NCBI GenBank assembly: GCA_031459765.1
Contig: JAVKHY010000003.1
Coordinates: 62,001 to 126,000, forward strand
Direction of reading: 5' to 3'
Length of the DNA: 64,000 nucleotides
Source: Armatimonadota bacterium
GTDB taxonomy: Bacteria > Sysuimicrobiota > Sysuimicrobiia > Sysuimicrobiales > Kaftiobacteriaceae
This document shows positions 7,764 to 17,496 of the stretch, piece after piece. Both the position numbers and the translations under genes were made by a program. Every line of letters begins with the position of its first letter. Position 1 is the stretch's first letter. A model generated the notes under the pieces. It ran no database searches and had not been told where the DNA came from. It saw nothing but the letters and a program-made list of their open reading frames with translations.

Positions 7764-9852
7764 CCTGCTCGTGGAAATCGGTACGGAGGAACTCCCGCCG
7801 GGGGAGGTGGGGTCGGCCGCGGCGCAGCTGGGGCGGGGCATGCGGGCCGCGCTGGAGGCCCTGCGTCTGTCCCACGGGCCGATCACGACCTACGGAACGC
7901 CCCGCCGTCTCGCCGTCGTGATCCGGAAGGTTGCCGACCGCCAGCGGCCCGCCGAACGCCGCGTGCGCGGGCCGGCCGCCTCCTCCGCCTTCGACCAGCA
8001 GGGCCGGCCGACCCAGGCGGCCCTCGGGTTCGCCCGCAGCCAGGGCGTGCCTGTGAGCAGCCTGGAGGTCGTCGAGGAGCCGGGCGGCCGGCGCTATGTG
8101 GTGGCCGTCCTCAAAGAGACGGGACGGCCCGCGGCGGAGGTGCTCCCCGAGGCGATCGCGTCGGTGATCACCGGGCTCTCCTTCGCCAAGACGATGCGCT
8201 GGGGCGGAGGGGAGATGAGGTTCGCCCGGCCCATCCGGTGGCTGGTCGCGCTGCTCGGCTCCGTCGTTCTCCCCCTGCAGATCTCCGGGGTCAGGGCCGG
8301 CCGCACCACGCGCGGGCATCGCGCCCTGGCTCCCGGGGCCTGCCGGATCGGGCGACCGGCGGAGTACGCCGCCACGTTGCGCGCGGTCGGAGTGGTCGTC
8401 GATCCACAGGAGCGTCGCCGGAGGATCGAGTCGCGGGCCCGCCGCCTGGCCGCTGCCGCGGGTGGACGGCTGGTGCTCGATCCACGGCTGCTCGACGAGG
8501 TCGTGATGAGCACCGAACACCCCTTTCCGCTCTGCGGCGGCTTCGATCCCGGTTTCCTGGCCCTCCCCCGCGAGGTCCTGGTCACGGTGATGCAGCACCA
8601 CCAGAAGTACTTTCCGGTCGAGGACGACCAGGGGCGGCTGCTCCCGGTGTTCGTGGCCGTCCGTGACGGAGGGCCACGCCATGTGGCCACAGTGCGTCAG
8701 GGCCATGAGTGGGTGCTGGGGGCGCGGCTGGCCGATGCCCGATTCTTCTTCGACGAAGACCGTCGGCGGCGGCTGGAGGATTACGTGCCCCTGCTGGACG
8801 GCGTGACCTTCCTGGCGCCACTGGGCACGATGGGCGACAAGACGCGGCGGTTGGTGACGCTGGCCGGAACGCTGGCCTCCCTGGCGGGGCTGGACGGCCG
8901 CACCACCGAGACCCTGGCGCGGGCCGCCACCCTGTGCAAGGCCGACCTCGTCACCCGCATGGTCGGCGAGTTCCCGGAGCTGCAGGGGACGGTGGGGCGG
9001 ATCTACGCCTCGCTGGACGGCGAGCCGACGGAGGTGGCGCGCGCCATCGAGGAGCACTACCGGCCCGCCGGGGCGGGGGACAGCCCTCCCCGCACCTATG
9101 TGGGTGCGCTGTTGGGGGTGATCGACAAGATCGACACGCTGGCCGGCGCGATCGGCGCCGGCCTGATGCCCACCGGCTCACAGGACCCGTACGGGCTCCG
9201 GCGCGCCGCCCAGGGGATCGTGGAGATCGTCCTCATGCTCCGCCTGCGGCTTGCGGTGAAGACGCTGGCCCACGCCGCCCTCCAGCCGTTCGAGCGGCGC
9301 GACGAGGATGTCGCCGAGGCGCTGACCGAGTTCTTGCGCCAGCGGCTGCGTACGACGCTGATCGAGCGCGGCATCCGCTACGACGTGGCCGACGCGGCGC
9401 TGGCCGTCAGCGGCGACGATCTGCTCGCCGCCGCCGACCGTGCGGCGGCGCTGGAGGCGGTGGTCCGCCGGCCCGAGTTCATCCCGCTCTATGTGGCCTA
9501 TGACCGGGCCGCGCGCATCCTCACCCCCGACGCCGCCGGGCCGGTGGATCCCGCGCTCTTCGAAGCGCCCGTCGAGCAAACCCTCTTTGACACCGTGCGC
9601 GCGGTGGAGCCCCCCGTGGCGGAGGCGGCGGCCGCCGGCGACTACCTGCGGGCGCTGGAGGGGCTGCGGCCGCTGGTCGCTCCGGTGAATCAGATCTTCG
9701 ACGACGTGCTGATTATGGCTCCTGATGAGCGGATCCGGGCCAACCGCCTGGCGCTGCTGCGCAGGGTGGTGGGCGTTTTCCGCCACGTCGCCGACTTCGC
9801 CCGCCTGGTGATCCGCGAGGAGGAAAAGGCCGCCGCCGGCGGGGAGAGATGA
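7756..9852 (+). CDS. glyS: glycyl-tRNA synthetase beta subunit
   Basis: 698 residues, typical length. It binds tRNA and supplies the anticodon-binding region for GlyRS. It begins with the conserved [13 protein letters not shown]. The central HD-like region and the C-terminal DALR-type anticodon domain (ending [26 protein letters not shown]) are present. GTG 7756 lies inside the end of glyQ, so the two are translationally coupled and share the T-box control. Confidence 0.96.
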   Translation: MADLLVEIGTEELPPGEVGSAAAQLGRGMRAALEALRLSHGPITTYGTPRRLAVVIRKVADRQRPAERRVRGPAASSAFDQQGRPTQAALGFARSQGVPVSSLEVVEEPGGRRYVVAVLKETGRPAAEVLPEAIASVITGLSFAKTMRWGGGEMRFARPIRWLVALLGSVVLPLQISGVRAGRTTRGHRALAPGACRIGRPAEYAATLRAVGVVVDPQERRRRIESRARRLAAAAGGRLVLDPRLLDEVVMSTEHPFPLCGGFDPGFLALPREVLVTVMQHHQKYFPVEDDQGRLLPVFVAVRDGGPRHVATVRQGHEWVLGARLADARFFFDEDRRRRLEDYVPLLDGVTFLAPLGTMGDKTRRLVTLAGTLASLAGLDGRTTETLARAATLCKADLVTRMVGEFPELQGTVGRIYASLDGEPTEVARAIEEHYRPAGAGDSPPRTYVGALLGVIDKIDTLAGAIGAGLMPTGSQDPYGLRRAAQGIVEIVLMLRLRLAVKTLAHAALQPFERRDEDVAEALTEFLRQRLRTTLIERGIRYDVADAALAVSGDDLLAAADRAAALEAVVRRPEFIPLYVAYDRAARILTPDAAGPVDPALFEAPVEQTLFDTVRAVEPPVAEAAAAGDYLRALEGLRPLVAPVNQIFDDVLIMAPDERIRANRLALLRRVVGVFRHVADFARLVIREEEKAAAGGER

Positions 9853-9913
9853 CGCCGCCCCGCGGATTCCGTATGATGAAATGGTATGCCGGAGACGTCC
9901 GCCGAGGTGAGGT

Positions 9914-12676
9914 ATGGCACAGGTAAGGAACCGCACGACGAAGACACGACCCGGCCCCCGCGCCGCTCGACCGACCCGGAAGGCGGCGGGTCGGGTCGCC
10001 CCGGCCAGGGCCCGGAGGTCGGGACGCTGGACGCTGCTCTTTGAAGAAGGCAACGCCCAGATGCGCGACCTGCTGGGAGGGAAGGGTGCCGGCCTGGCCG
10101 AGATGAGCCGCATCGGGCTGCCGGTTCCGCCCGGGTTCACCATCACCACCGAAGCCTGCCTGGAGTACATCCGCCGAGACCGCCGCGTTCCGGACGGGCT
10201 GATGGACGAGGTGCGCCGGCGGATCCGGGTGCTGGAAGAGCGGACCGGGAAGCGCTTCGGGGACCCGGCCCGACCGCTGCTGGTCTCCGTGCGCTCCGGC
10301 GCCAAGTTCAGCATGCCCGGGATGATGGACACCGTGCTGAACCTGGGACTCAACCCCCAGACGGTGGAGGGACTGGCCAAGGCGACCGGAGACCGGCGGT
10401 TCGCCTTCGACAGCTACCGGCGCTTCATGCAGATGTTCGGCAACGTCGTCCTGGGGGTGAAGCACGAGCACTTTGAAGAACAACTGGCCGCCCTGAAGGC
10501 GGCACGGGGAGTGTCGCAGGACACCGACCTCACCGCCGCCGACCTCGAATACCTGACGGAGCGCTACCGCGAGGTGGTGCGCCGGCAGACCGGGCAGGAG
10601 TTCCCGGACGACGTCTGGACGCAACTGGAGATGGCCATCCGGGCCGTCTTCGACTCCTGGAACAACCCCCGGGCCGTCACCTACCGCACCGTGAACAAGA
10701 TTCCCCACGACCTGGGCACGGCGGTCAACGTGCAGACGATGGTGTTCGGGAACATGGGCTCCACCTCGGGCACCGGCGTGGCCTTCACGCGCAATCCGGC
10801 CACCGGCGAGAAGCGGGTCTACGGCGAGTACCTGCTCAATGCCCAGGGCGAGGACGTGGTGGCGGGCATCCGCACGCCCAAGCCCATCGAGGAGCTGGAG
10901 CGGGAGCTGCCCCAGGCCTACCGGGAGTTCATGCAGATCTGCCAGGTGCTGGAGCGGCACTACCGCGACGTCCAGGACGTGGAGTTCACCATCGAGAACG
11001 GCCGGCTCTACATCCTGCAGACGCGGTCGGGCAAGCGCACCGCGCCGGCCGCGGTGAAGACGGCCGTGGACATGGTCCACGAGGGGCTCATCTCGAAGGA
11101 GGAGGCGGTCCTGCGGGTCGATCCGGCCTCTCTGGAACAGCTCCTCCATCCGCGGCTCGATCCTTCCGCCAGGACGCGGGTCATCGCCAGAGGCCTCGCG
11201 GCGAGCCCCGGCGCCGCCTCCGGGGTCGTCGTCCTGGATGCGGACCGGGCCGTGGAACGCAGCAAGACCGAGAAGGTCATTCTGGTCCGGCCGGAGACCA
11301 ACCCCGACGACATCCACGGGCTGGTCGCCGCCCAGGGCGTGCTGACGACGCGGGGAGGGATGACCAGCCATGCCGCCATCGTCGCCCGGGGGATGGGCAA
11401 GCCCGCGGTGGTCGGCGCCGAGGCCATCCGCGTGGACGAGGTGGCCCGCACCTTCTCCGTCGACGGGCTCGTCATCCGGGAAGGCGAGGTCATCACCATC
11501 GACGGCTCGTCGGGCGAGGTGATGCAGGGCCAGGTGCCTGTGATCGAGCCCACCCTGACGGGCCAGGTTCAGGAGCTGCTGCGCTGGGCGGACGAGTTCC
11601 GCACGCTGGGGGTGCGGGCCAACGCCGACTACCCCCGGGATGCGGCCAAGGCGCGGGAGTTCGGGGCCGAGGGCATCGGCCTCTGTCGGACCGAGCACAT
11701 GTTCATGGAAGAAGACCGCCTGCCGATCATGCAGCAGATGATCATGGCCGAGACCGCGGCGGAGCGGCGCCGGGCCCTGGACCGCCTGCTGCAGTTCCAG
11801 AAGGAAGACTTCAAGGGGCTGTTCCGGGTGATGAGCGGCCTGCCCGTGATCATCCGGTTGCTGGACCCGCCCCTCCACGAGTTCCTGCCGCGCCTGGAGG
11901 AGCTGCTGGTCGAGGTCACCGAGCTGCGGCTGCGCGGGGAGACGGAGCGGCTGCGGGAGCGCGAGGCCGTCCTCCGGCGGGTGCAGGCTCTGCACGAGTT
12001 CAACCCCATGCTGGGTCTGCGCGGCTGCCGGCTGGGGATCCTCTATCCGGAGATCAACGAGATGCAGGTCCGGGCCATCCTGCTGGCGGCGGTGGAGCTG
12101 AAGAAGGACGAGGGCATCGACGTCGTGCCGGAGATCATGATCCCGCTCGTGGGGACCGTGAACGAGCTGAAGCTGGTGCACGATCAGCTCCAGACGGTGG
12201 CCCAGGAGGTCGTCCGCACCTCCGGGGTGAAGGTGCGCTACATGTTCGGCACGATGATCGAGATCCCGCGGGCCTGCCTCATCGCCGACCAGATCGCCGA
12301 GATCGCCGAGTTCTTCTCCTACGGCACCAACGACCTCACCCAGACGATCTTCGGCTTCAGTCGCGACGACGCGCAGGCCAAGTTCCTCCACGTCTACCTG
12401 GAGAAGGGGATCCTCAAGGAGGACCCGTTCCAGGTGCTGGACCGGGAGGGGGTGGGCGCCCTGATGCGGATCGGCACCGAGCGCGGCAAGAAGACCCGCC
12501 GGGACCTGGAGGTCGGCATCTGCGGGGAGCACGGGGGCGAGCCGTCCTCGGTGGAGTTCTGCCACCAGATCGGCCTGGACTACGTCTCCTGCTCGCCCTA
12601 TCGGGTGCCGGTGGCGCGGCTGGCCGCGGCCCACGCCGCGCTGAAGGAAAAGCTGCAGGTCGCCAGGGACGTGTGA
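9914..12676 (+). CDS. ppdK: pyruvate phosphate dikinase
   Basis: 920 residues. It interconverts pyruvate, ATP and Pi with PEP, AMP and PPi. Order: ATP-grasp domain with GGKGAGLAEM near residue 55, the swivelling phosphohistidine domain with TTRGGMTSHAAIVARGMGKP, and the C-terminal PEP/pyruvate TIM barrel ending GEHGGEPSSVEFC...YVSCSPYRVPVARLAAA. The first ~40 residues are an Arg/Ala/Pro-rich extension ahead of the catalytic start (WTLLFEEG). ATG 9914 has GAGGTGAG just upstream, and a TATGAT -10 box sits at 9872-9877. Its stop overlaps the GTG of the next gene (GTGA). Confidence 0.96.
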   Translation: MAQVRNRTTKTRPGPRAARPTRKAAGRVAPARARRSGRWTLLFEEGNAQMRDLLGGKGAGLAEMSRIGLPVPPGFTITTEACLEYIRRDRRVPDGLMDEVRRRIRVLEERTGKRFGDPARPLLVSVRSGAKFSMPGMMDTVLNLGLNPQTVEGLAKATGDRRFAFDSYRRFMQMFGNVVLGVKHEHFEEQLAALKAARGVSQDTDLTAADLEYLTERYREVVRRQTGQEFPDDVWTQLEMAIRAVFDSWNNPRAVTYRTVNKIPHDLGTAVNVQTMVFGNMGSTSGTGVAFTRNPATGEKRVYGEYLLNAQGEDVVAGIRTPKPIEELERELPQAYREFMQICQVLERHYRDVQDVEFTIENGRLYILQTRSGKRTAPAAVKTAVDMVHEGLISKEEAVLRVDPASLEQLLHPRLDPSARTRVIARGLAASPGAASGVVVLDADRAVERSKTEKVILVRPETNPDDIHGLVAAQGVLTTRGGMTSHAAIVARGMGKPAVVGAEAIRVDEVARTFSVDGLVIREGEVITIDGSSGEVMQGQVPVIEPTLTGQVQELLRWADEFRTLGVRANADYPRDAAKAREFGAEGIGLCRTEHMFMEEDRLPIMQQMIMAETAAERRRALDRLLQFQKEDFKGLFRVMSGLPVIIRLLDPPLHEFLPRLEELLVEVTELRLRGETERLREREAVLRRVQALHEFNPMLGLRGCRLGILYPEINEMQVRAILLAAVELKKDEGIDVVPEIMIPLVGTVNELKLVHDQLQTVAQEVVRTSGVKVRYMFGTMIEIPRACLIADQIAEIAEFFSYGTNDLTQTIFGFSRDDAQAKFLHVYLEKGILKEDPFQVLDREGVGALMRIGTERGKKTRRDLEVGICGEHGGEPSSVEFCHQIGLDYVSCSPYRVPVARLAAAHAALKEKLQVARDV

Positions 12677-13758
12677 GGTTCGGGAACGGGACGATCACCC
12701 CGCGCGAGGTCACGGAGCGGTGGGAGCGCGAGCGGCTCGCTCCCACCGCCGCCCTGGCCGCCGCCTCGCGGGGCCGGGTCCTCCCCGAGCCCGAGGACGA
12801 CCTGCGGACCTGCTTTCAGCGCGACCGGGACCGTATCATCCACAGCAAGGCCTTTCGCCGGCTGAAGCACAAGACCCAGGTCTTCCTGGCTCCCGAAGGC
12901 GATCACTACCGGACGCGCCTCACCCATACCCTCGAAGTGGCGCAGGTGGCACGGACCGCGGCCCGGGCGCTGCGGTTCAACGAGGACCTGACCGAGGCGA
13001 TTGCGCTGGCCCACGATCTCGGGCATCCCCCCTTCGGCCACGCCGGCGAGGCGGCCCTGGATGCGGCGATGGCCCCGGTCGGGGGATTCCGCCACGTCGA
13101 GCAGAGCCTGCGGGTCGTCGAGCTCCTTGAACGCCGCACCCGCGCCGACGGCACCACGGTGCGCGGGCTCAATCTGACCTGGGAGGTCCGCGACGGCATC
13201 GGCCGACACTCCAAGGGGCTGAGCGACCTGGAGGCGGAGGCGCCCGAGGACACCGTGCCGGCGACGAAGGAAGGCCAGCTGGTGCGGCTGGCCGACCGTA
13301 TCGCCTACGTGCACCACGACGCGGACGACGCAATCCGGGCCGGGCTGCTCGAGGAGGGGGAGGTTCCCGCGCCGGTGCGGGAGGTGCTCGGTCGCACCCG
13401 CGGGCAGTGGTTGGAGACGATGGTACGGGATCTGGTCCGGACGACCGCAGAGCAGGGAACGGTCGGGCTGAGCGACCCGGTACGGGGGGCCCTCAACGGG
13501 CTGAAGGATTTCCTGGCCGAACGCGTCTACCGGGGGCCGGTCACCGCCCCCGAGGTGGCCAAGGCGCAGCGCCTCATCCGGGCGCTGTACGGCCACCACC
13601 TGGAGCGCCCGGAGGACCTGCCCGCCGAGTACCGCGACCTGGTCGAGGGCGGGGAGCCGCTGCCCCGCGTGGTGGGCGACTTCCTGGCCGGGATGACCGA
13701 CCGGTACGCCATCCGGCTCGCCGAGACGCTGTTCGTGCCCCGGACCTGGGCGTTCTGA
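12673..13758 (+). CDS. dgt: dNTP triphosphohydrolase (dGTPase-like, HD domain)
   Basis: 361 residues. It hydrolyses dNTPs to nucleoside and triphosphate. The metal-binding HD motifs are visible: [36 protein letters not shown] and [14 protein letters not shown], then [14 protein letters not shown]. It belongs to the shorter dGTPase-like group found next to dnaG or ppdK in Gram-positive-type genomes. GTG 12673 overlaps the ppdK stop, so it is co-expressed with it. Confidence 0.92.
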   Translation: MRFGNGTITPREVTERWERERLAPTAALAAASRGRVLPEPEDDLRTCFQRDRDRIIHSKAFRRLKHKTQVFLAPEGDHYRTRLTHTLEVAQVARTAARALRFNEDLTEAIALAHDLGHPPFGHAGEAALDAAMAPVGGFRHVEQSLRVVELLERRTRADGTTVRGLNLTWEVRDGIGRHSKGLSDLEAEAPEDTVPATKEGQLVRLADRIAYVHHDADDAIRAGLLEEGEVPAPVREVLGRTRGQWLETMVRDLVRTTAEQGTVGLSDPVRGALNGLKDFLAERVYRGPVTAPEVAKAQRLIRALYGHHLERPEDLPAEYRDLVEGGEPLPRVVGDFLAGMTDRYAIRLAETLFVPRTWAF

Positions 13759-13841
13759 AGGAGGCGGTCAAGTCCCAGCGAACAAATTCGCAACAATCCG
13801 GACGCCGTCGGCTGGGACAGGCGGGGCAGGGGGGTTGCCCG

Positions 13842-14051
13842 ATGCCGTATCGGGGCAAGGTGAAGTGGTTCAATCCCGAGAAAGGATATGGGTTTATCGC
13901 CCGCGACGATGGTCGCGACGTGTTCGTCCACTACTCCGCGATCCAGATGGAAGGGTTCAAGACCCTGGAGGAGGGCCAGCTGGTCGAGTTCGAGATCGTC
14001 GAAGGCGCCCGCGGCCCGCAGGCCGCCAACGTCGTCCGCGTCGCCGAGTAG
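13842..14051 (+). CDS. csp: cold-shock domain protein
   Basis: 69 residues, a single cold-shock domain. RNP1 is KGYGFIA and RNP2 is VFVHYS, so it binds single-stranded nucleic acids as an RNA chaperone. The protein begins [16 protein letters not shown] longer in-frame reading from 13407 lies within the dNTPase gene and is spurious. The 83-base leader upstream could carry temperature-dependent structure as in other csp genes, but no specific motif was recognised. Confidence 0.95.
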   Translation: MPYRGKVKWFNPEKGYGFIARDDGRDVFVHYSAIQMEGFKTLEEGQLVEFEIVEGARGPQAANVVRVAE

Positions 14052-14169
14052 CCCGGCGCCGGGCGCAGCGAGCCGCTTCCCAAAGTCGCGGCCGCGCCCC
14101 ACCCGGCAGTGAGGGGGGCGCACCGCGGCGAAGTCGTTACCAGACGCTTGTGACCAGGAGGGACCAGCC

Positions 14170-14757
14170 CTGACCCCCGACCGTCTTCGAGAGCCCCTGC
14201 ACGTCATCGTGCAGGGCAAGAACATCACGGTGACCCCGGCGCTGCGGGACTACGCCGCCGAAAAACTGGCCCGCGCCACGCGCTACTTCGATCACGTCAA
14301 GGAGGCCCAGGTGGTGCTCTCCGTGGAGCGCCGGCGAGGCCAGGTCGGCCGGGCCCAGGTCGTAGAGGCCACGGTGAGCGGGGACGGGGTGCTGCTGCGG
14401 GCGGAAGAGGCCTCCGCCGACATGTACGCTTCGATCGATCTGGTCGCCGACAAACTGCGCAAACAGATCGAGCGCTACCGCAGCAGGTTCATCGACCGCC
14501 GGCGCCTGACGGAGAGCCGGAGAAAGACGGCCGCTCTGGCCGCGGCGCGCCGGGCCCTGCGTGCCGGGCCGCGCACCCCGCAGATCGTGCGGGTCAAACG
14601 CTTCGCGATGAAGCCGATGACGGCGGAGGATGCCGCGCTGCAGATGGAGCTGCTGGGACACGACTTCTTCGTCTTCCGCAACGCCAAGACGCTCGAGGTG
14701 AACGTGGTCTACAAGCGGGCCGACGGCCACTACGGCGTTATCGAGCCGGAGCGGTAG
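14170..14757 (+). CDS. hpf: ribosome hibernation promoting factor, long form
   Basis: Long HPF: an N-terminal ribosome-binding domain (GKNITVTPALRDYAAEKL) and a C-terminal dimerisation domain (VRVKRFAMKPMTAEDAALQM...FFVFRNAKT) joined by a basic linker. It forms 100S ribosome dimers in stationary phase. Start choice: GTG 14209 would cut off the first beta strand (LHVIVQG) that all HPFs have. Reading on upstream there is no ATG/GTG/TTG, but CTG 14170 lies 6 bases after a strong AGGAGGGA (14156-14163). A CTG start giving 195 residues is therefore proposed. In many Gram-positive genomes hpf precedes secA; here a 14-kb block intervenes. Confidence 0.9.
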   Translation: MTPDRLREPLHVIVQGKNITVTPALRDYAAEKLARATRYFDHVKEAQVVLSVERRRGQVGRAQVVEATVSGDGVLLRAEEASADMYASIDLVADKLRKQIERYRSRFIDRRRLTESRRKTAALAAARRALRAGPRTPQIVRVKRFAMKPMTAEDAALQMELLGHDFFVFRNAKTLEVNVVYKRADGHYGVIEPER

Positions 14758-14761
14758 TCCG

Positions 14762-15430
14762 ATGAGCACGCGGGGGTCCCGCGACGGGTCCACCCTGGCC
14801 GAGGCGGCGGAGGGCGTCATCCGCAGACTGCGCGGGGTGCAGGCCGTCCGGGTGGAGACCGACGACGCCGGCCAGATCCGCCTGGTGCATGTCCTGGGCG
14901 GGCCGGACCGCAGCCCCCGCATCATCGCCGTGGACGTGGTCTCGGCCCTGGCCGCCGAGCTCGGCGTGGAGGTCGAGCCGCGCCAGGTCCGCGTCGCCGC
15001 GCAGCAGCGCCCCGAGCAGGCCCCGTCCCCCGATCAACTGCGGCTGAAATTCGTCGGCCTCTCCGTGTCCGTGCTGCGGTCGACGGCCGAGGTCAAGGTC
15101 CACCTGGAAGATCAGGGCCTGCTCTACGAGGGGATCGCCTCCGGTCCCTACGCCCGGGGCAACCGGCTCGAGCTCGTGGCGCAGGCCGCGCTCCGGGGGG
15201 TGGAGCTCTTCCTGCGCGCCGACGGGATGTTCCTCCTGGAAGGCGTGAGCACATTGTCCGTCGGCCCCCACGAGGTGGCGGTGGCCGTGGTCTCCCTGCC
15301 GGGGCGCGAAGAGGAGACCCTGGTCGGCTCCGCCCTGGTCCGGGACGACCCCCGCGAGGCCGCGGTGCGCGCCGTCCTGGACGCCATCAACCGCCCCGTC
15401 TCCTGGCTCGTCGCCCGCAGAGCACCGTAG
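14762..15430 (+). CDS. conserved protein of unknown function
   Basis: 222 residues, soluble. Two halves are visible: an N-terminal ~75 residues (RRLRGVQAVRVETDDAGQIR, then IAVDVVSALAAELGV), a short Pro/Gln linker, and a C-terminal alpha/beta part. The segment EGIASGPYARGNRLELVAQA resembles the helix-strand unit of LeuA-type allosteric domains, but this is shape only. It starts 5 bases after hpf and is probably in the same transcript. No function is assigned. Confidence 0.7.
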   Translation: MSTRGSRDGSTLAEAAEGVIRRLRGVQAVRVETDDAGQIRLVHVLGGPDRSPRIIAVDVVSALAAELGVEVEPRQVRVAAQQRPEQAPSPDQLRLKFVGLSVSVLRSTAEVKVHLEDQGLLYEGIASGPYARGNRLELVAQAALRGVELFLRADGMFLLEGVSTLSVGPHEVAVAVVSLPGREEETLVGSALVRDDPREAAVRAVLDAINRPVSWLVARRAP

Positions 15431-15580
15431 GCCCTCCAGGACTCGACTGCCCTCTGGTCCGCCGTCGGGAGGACCGTGAGCGGACTTGCCGCATCCCGGA
15501 CCCCTGCTCCCGCGGCAGAAACCCGAAGAGGAGACCCTGCGGACCGGCGCGAACTAACCGGTCAACGTTTTTTCGTCAAA

Positions 15581-15603
15581 TGGATTTCAAATGGTGAAAT
15601 CCA
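15581..15603 (+). promoter_or_regulatory. palindromic operator ahead of iclR-type gene
   Basis: A perfect 9-bp inverted repeat, TGGATTTCA-AATGG-TGAAATCCA, lies 26 bases before the likely start of the IclR regulator. IclR-family operators are typically imperfect palindromes with TTTCA/TGAAA arms, so this is the probable autoregulatory and operon operator. A weaker outer pair GTCAAC / GTTGAC flanks it. The stretch 15431-15580 holds no other recognised element. Confidence 0.75.
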
Positions 15604-15628
15604 CCGGTTGACGGGACTCCGGGCGGAG

Positions 15629-16435
15629 ATGGTCGGACGAGAGATGATGCGCATTCGATCCGCGCAGCGAACGCTGCAGCTGTTGGAAATTCTTGGGAGC
15701 GGCGAGGCCCTGGCCCTGTCGGAGATCGCCGGGAGGATGAAGGCCTCGCCCGCGACCATTCACCACGTGCTGTCCACGCTGCTCCAGGACGGCTACGCCC
15801 AACAGGACATTCCGTCCCGGCGATACCGGGCCGGCCTGCGCCTGGTGCGTCTGGCCGCCGAGGTGCTGCGGCAGGCCGATCTGACGCGGGAGGCCATTCC
15901 GGTCATGCGCCGCTTCGCCGAGACCACCGGCGAACACATCACCCTGGCCACCCTGGACGGCGGGGCCGTCGCGCCGCTGCACGCCGAGGAGTCGCCGGAG
16001 GCGCCGCGCCTCTTCGTGCACTTCGGCCGGCGCGCGCCGCTCCACAGTACGGCCCTGGGCAAAGTGCTGCTCGCCTGGCGTCCGGAACGGGAGGTGCTGG
16101 CGCTGCTGGGCGCGGAACCGCTGACCAGGTTCACGGCGCGGACGATCACGACCCACCGCGGGTTCCTGCGGGAGCTGGCGCGGGTGCGCCGGCGGGGCAT
16201 GGCCCTGGACGACGAGGAGACCCTGACCGGCGCGCGGTGTCTGGCCGTGCCCGTCTGGAACCACCGGGCCGAGGTGGTCGCTGCGCTGAGCACCTCCGGC
16301 CCCGCCGCCGCCTGGACTCCGACGCGGATGGCCCGGCTGCAGACGCTGCTCCGCAGCGCCGGGCGGCAGATCTCACGGCAGCTGGGGTACGAGTTCGTCA
16401 CCCCGCCCGAGGCAGAAGGAGGTGTCACAGCATGA
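15629..16435 (+). CDS. IclR-family transcriptional regulator
   Basis: 268 residues from ATG 15629 (ATG 15644 or 15647 are also possible). The winged helix-turn-helix starts at RIRSAQRTLQLLEIL and includes LSEIAGRMKASPATIHHVLSTL. The C-terminal effector domain has the IclR signature (LHSTALGKVLLAW, RRRGMALDDEETLTGARCLAVPVW). A longer frame from 15476 was rejected because it would place the 9-bp palindrome inside the coding region. The stop overlaps the ATG of the solute-binding protein gene, so the regulator is the first gene of the ABC-transporter operon. Confidence 0.9.
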   Translation: MVGREMMRIRSAQRTLQLLEILGSGEALALSEIAGRMKASPATIHHVLSTLLQDGYAQQDIPSRRYRAGLRLVRLAAEVLRQADLTREAIPVMRRFAETTGEHITLATLDGGAVAPLHAEESPEAPRLFVHFGRRAPLHSTALGKVLLAWRPEREVLALLGAEPLTRFTARTITTHRGFLRELARVRRRGMALDDEETLTGARCLAVPVWNHRAEVVAALSTSGPAAAWTPTRMARLQTLLRSAGRQISRQLGYEFVTPPEAEGGVTA

Positions 16436-17496
16436 CCGGACCCTGTCGCCTGTCCCGCGCCGCCGGCATCGCCGTCTTTCTTGCGGCGGCGAGCCTGGCG
16501 TCACTCACCCCGTTGCAGGCCGCGCCGCGGGTGAAGCTGACGATGTTCATCTGGGCCGGCGCCAACCAGGGCGTCGTTCCGCGCGAGGTCGTGGCCCGCT
16601 ACCTGCGGGCCCACCCCGAGGTGGAGATCGAGTTCTGGGAGTCCAACAACACCGTCACCTATCCGCGGATGATTGCGGCCAAACAGGCCAACCCTAACAA
16701 TCCGCTGATCAACTTCGGGTACTTCAACATCGACATCAGCAACCGCGGCGATACCGATGACATGTGGATTCCGCTCAACCCGGCCCGGATCCCCAACATG
16801 AACGCCGTGCACGCCAGCCTCCGGCGTCCGGGGAACCGGGGCATCGGCTACGGCATCAGCGGGATGGGGATCATGTACAACAGGAACCTGGTCAAGGATC
16901 CGCCGGATTCCTGGACCGCGCTCTGGGACCCCAAGTGGCGGGGCAAGGTCACCTTCTTTGACAACAACTTCATCCCGCTGGTCCTGGCGGCCAGGCTCAA
17001 CGGCGGCAGCGAGCAGAACATCGAGCCCGGGTTCCGGATCTGGACGGAACACGCCAAGAACCTGCGGGCGCTCGTCACCAGCAACGACCAGCTGAAGAAC
17101 CTGCTGGTGAGCGGCGAGGCCCTGATCGCCCCCTGGTTCGCCAGCATCTGGAAGTTCTGGGAGGAGGAGGGCGCGCCGCTGGGATTTGTGAACCCCAAGG
17201 AAGGCGTCGTCGCCTTTCCCATCTACCTGCAGATTGTCAAGGGCAGCACGCCGGAGCAGATCCGTGTGGCCGAGGAGATCATCAACGAGCTCCTGCGGGC
17301 CGAGAACAACGGCCGCTACGCCCGGCTGACCTTCGGCATTCCGTCCATCGCCGCGGCTCCGCTCTCTCCCACCGTGCAGCGGATCCTTTCGCCCAAACTG
17401 CTGGACACCGCGATCTGGCTTGATTGGGCCACCATGGGCCAGAAGACCAGCGAGTGGCGCCAGCGCTGGGAGCGCGAGGTGAAGTCGCGTCTGTGA
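16432..17496 (+). CDS. ABC transporter solute-binding protein, polyamine/iron type
   Basis: 354 residues. An N-terminal signal peptide (to about residue 30, ending LQAAPRVK) is followed by a two-lobe periplasmic binding fold. The segments GIGYGISGMGIMYNRNLV and SWTALWDPKWRGKVTFFD are typical of the PotD/AfuA-like SBP_bac cluster. AAGGAGGTG precedes ATG 16432. The partner genes downstream (ATPase plus two permeases) make a complete importer. The ligand is not shown; the deacylase in the operon hints at an acylated amine or amino acid. Confidence 0.9.
   Translation: MTGPCRLSRAAGIAVFLAAASLASLTPLQAAPRVKLTMFIWAGANQGVVPREVVARYLRAHPEVEIEFWESNNTVTYPRMIAAKQANPNNPLINFGYFNIDISNRGDTDDMWIPLNPARIPNMNAVHASLRRPGNRGIGYGISGMGIMYNRNLVKDPPDSWTALWDPKWRGKVTFFDNNFIPLVLAARLNGGSEQNIEPGFRIWTEHAKNLRALVTSNDQLKNLLVSGEALIAPWFASIWKFWEEEGAPLGFVNPKEGVVAFPIYLQIVKGSTPEQIRVAEEIINELLRAENNGRYARLTFGIPSIAAAPLSPTVQRILSPKLLDTAIWLDWATMGQKTSEWRQRWEREVKSRL

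Noticed and set aside
9713-12634. 973-codon open frame on the minus strand
   Set aside because: It lies entirely opposite glyS-ppdK, is rich in His/Gly/Pro/Arg with no domain, and is a by-product of high third-position GC.
15476-15628. N-terminal extension of the IclR regulator
   Set aside because: It has no family similarity and would place a perfect operator palindrome inside the coding sequence.
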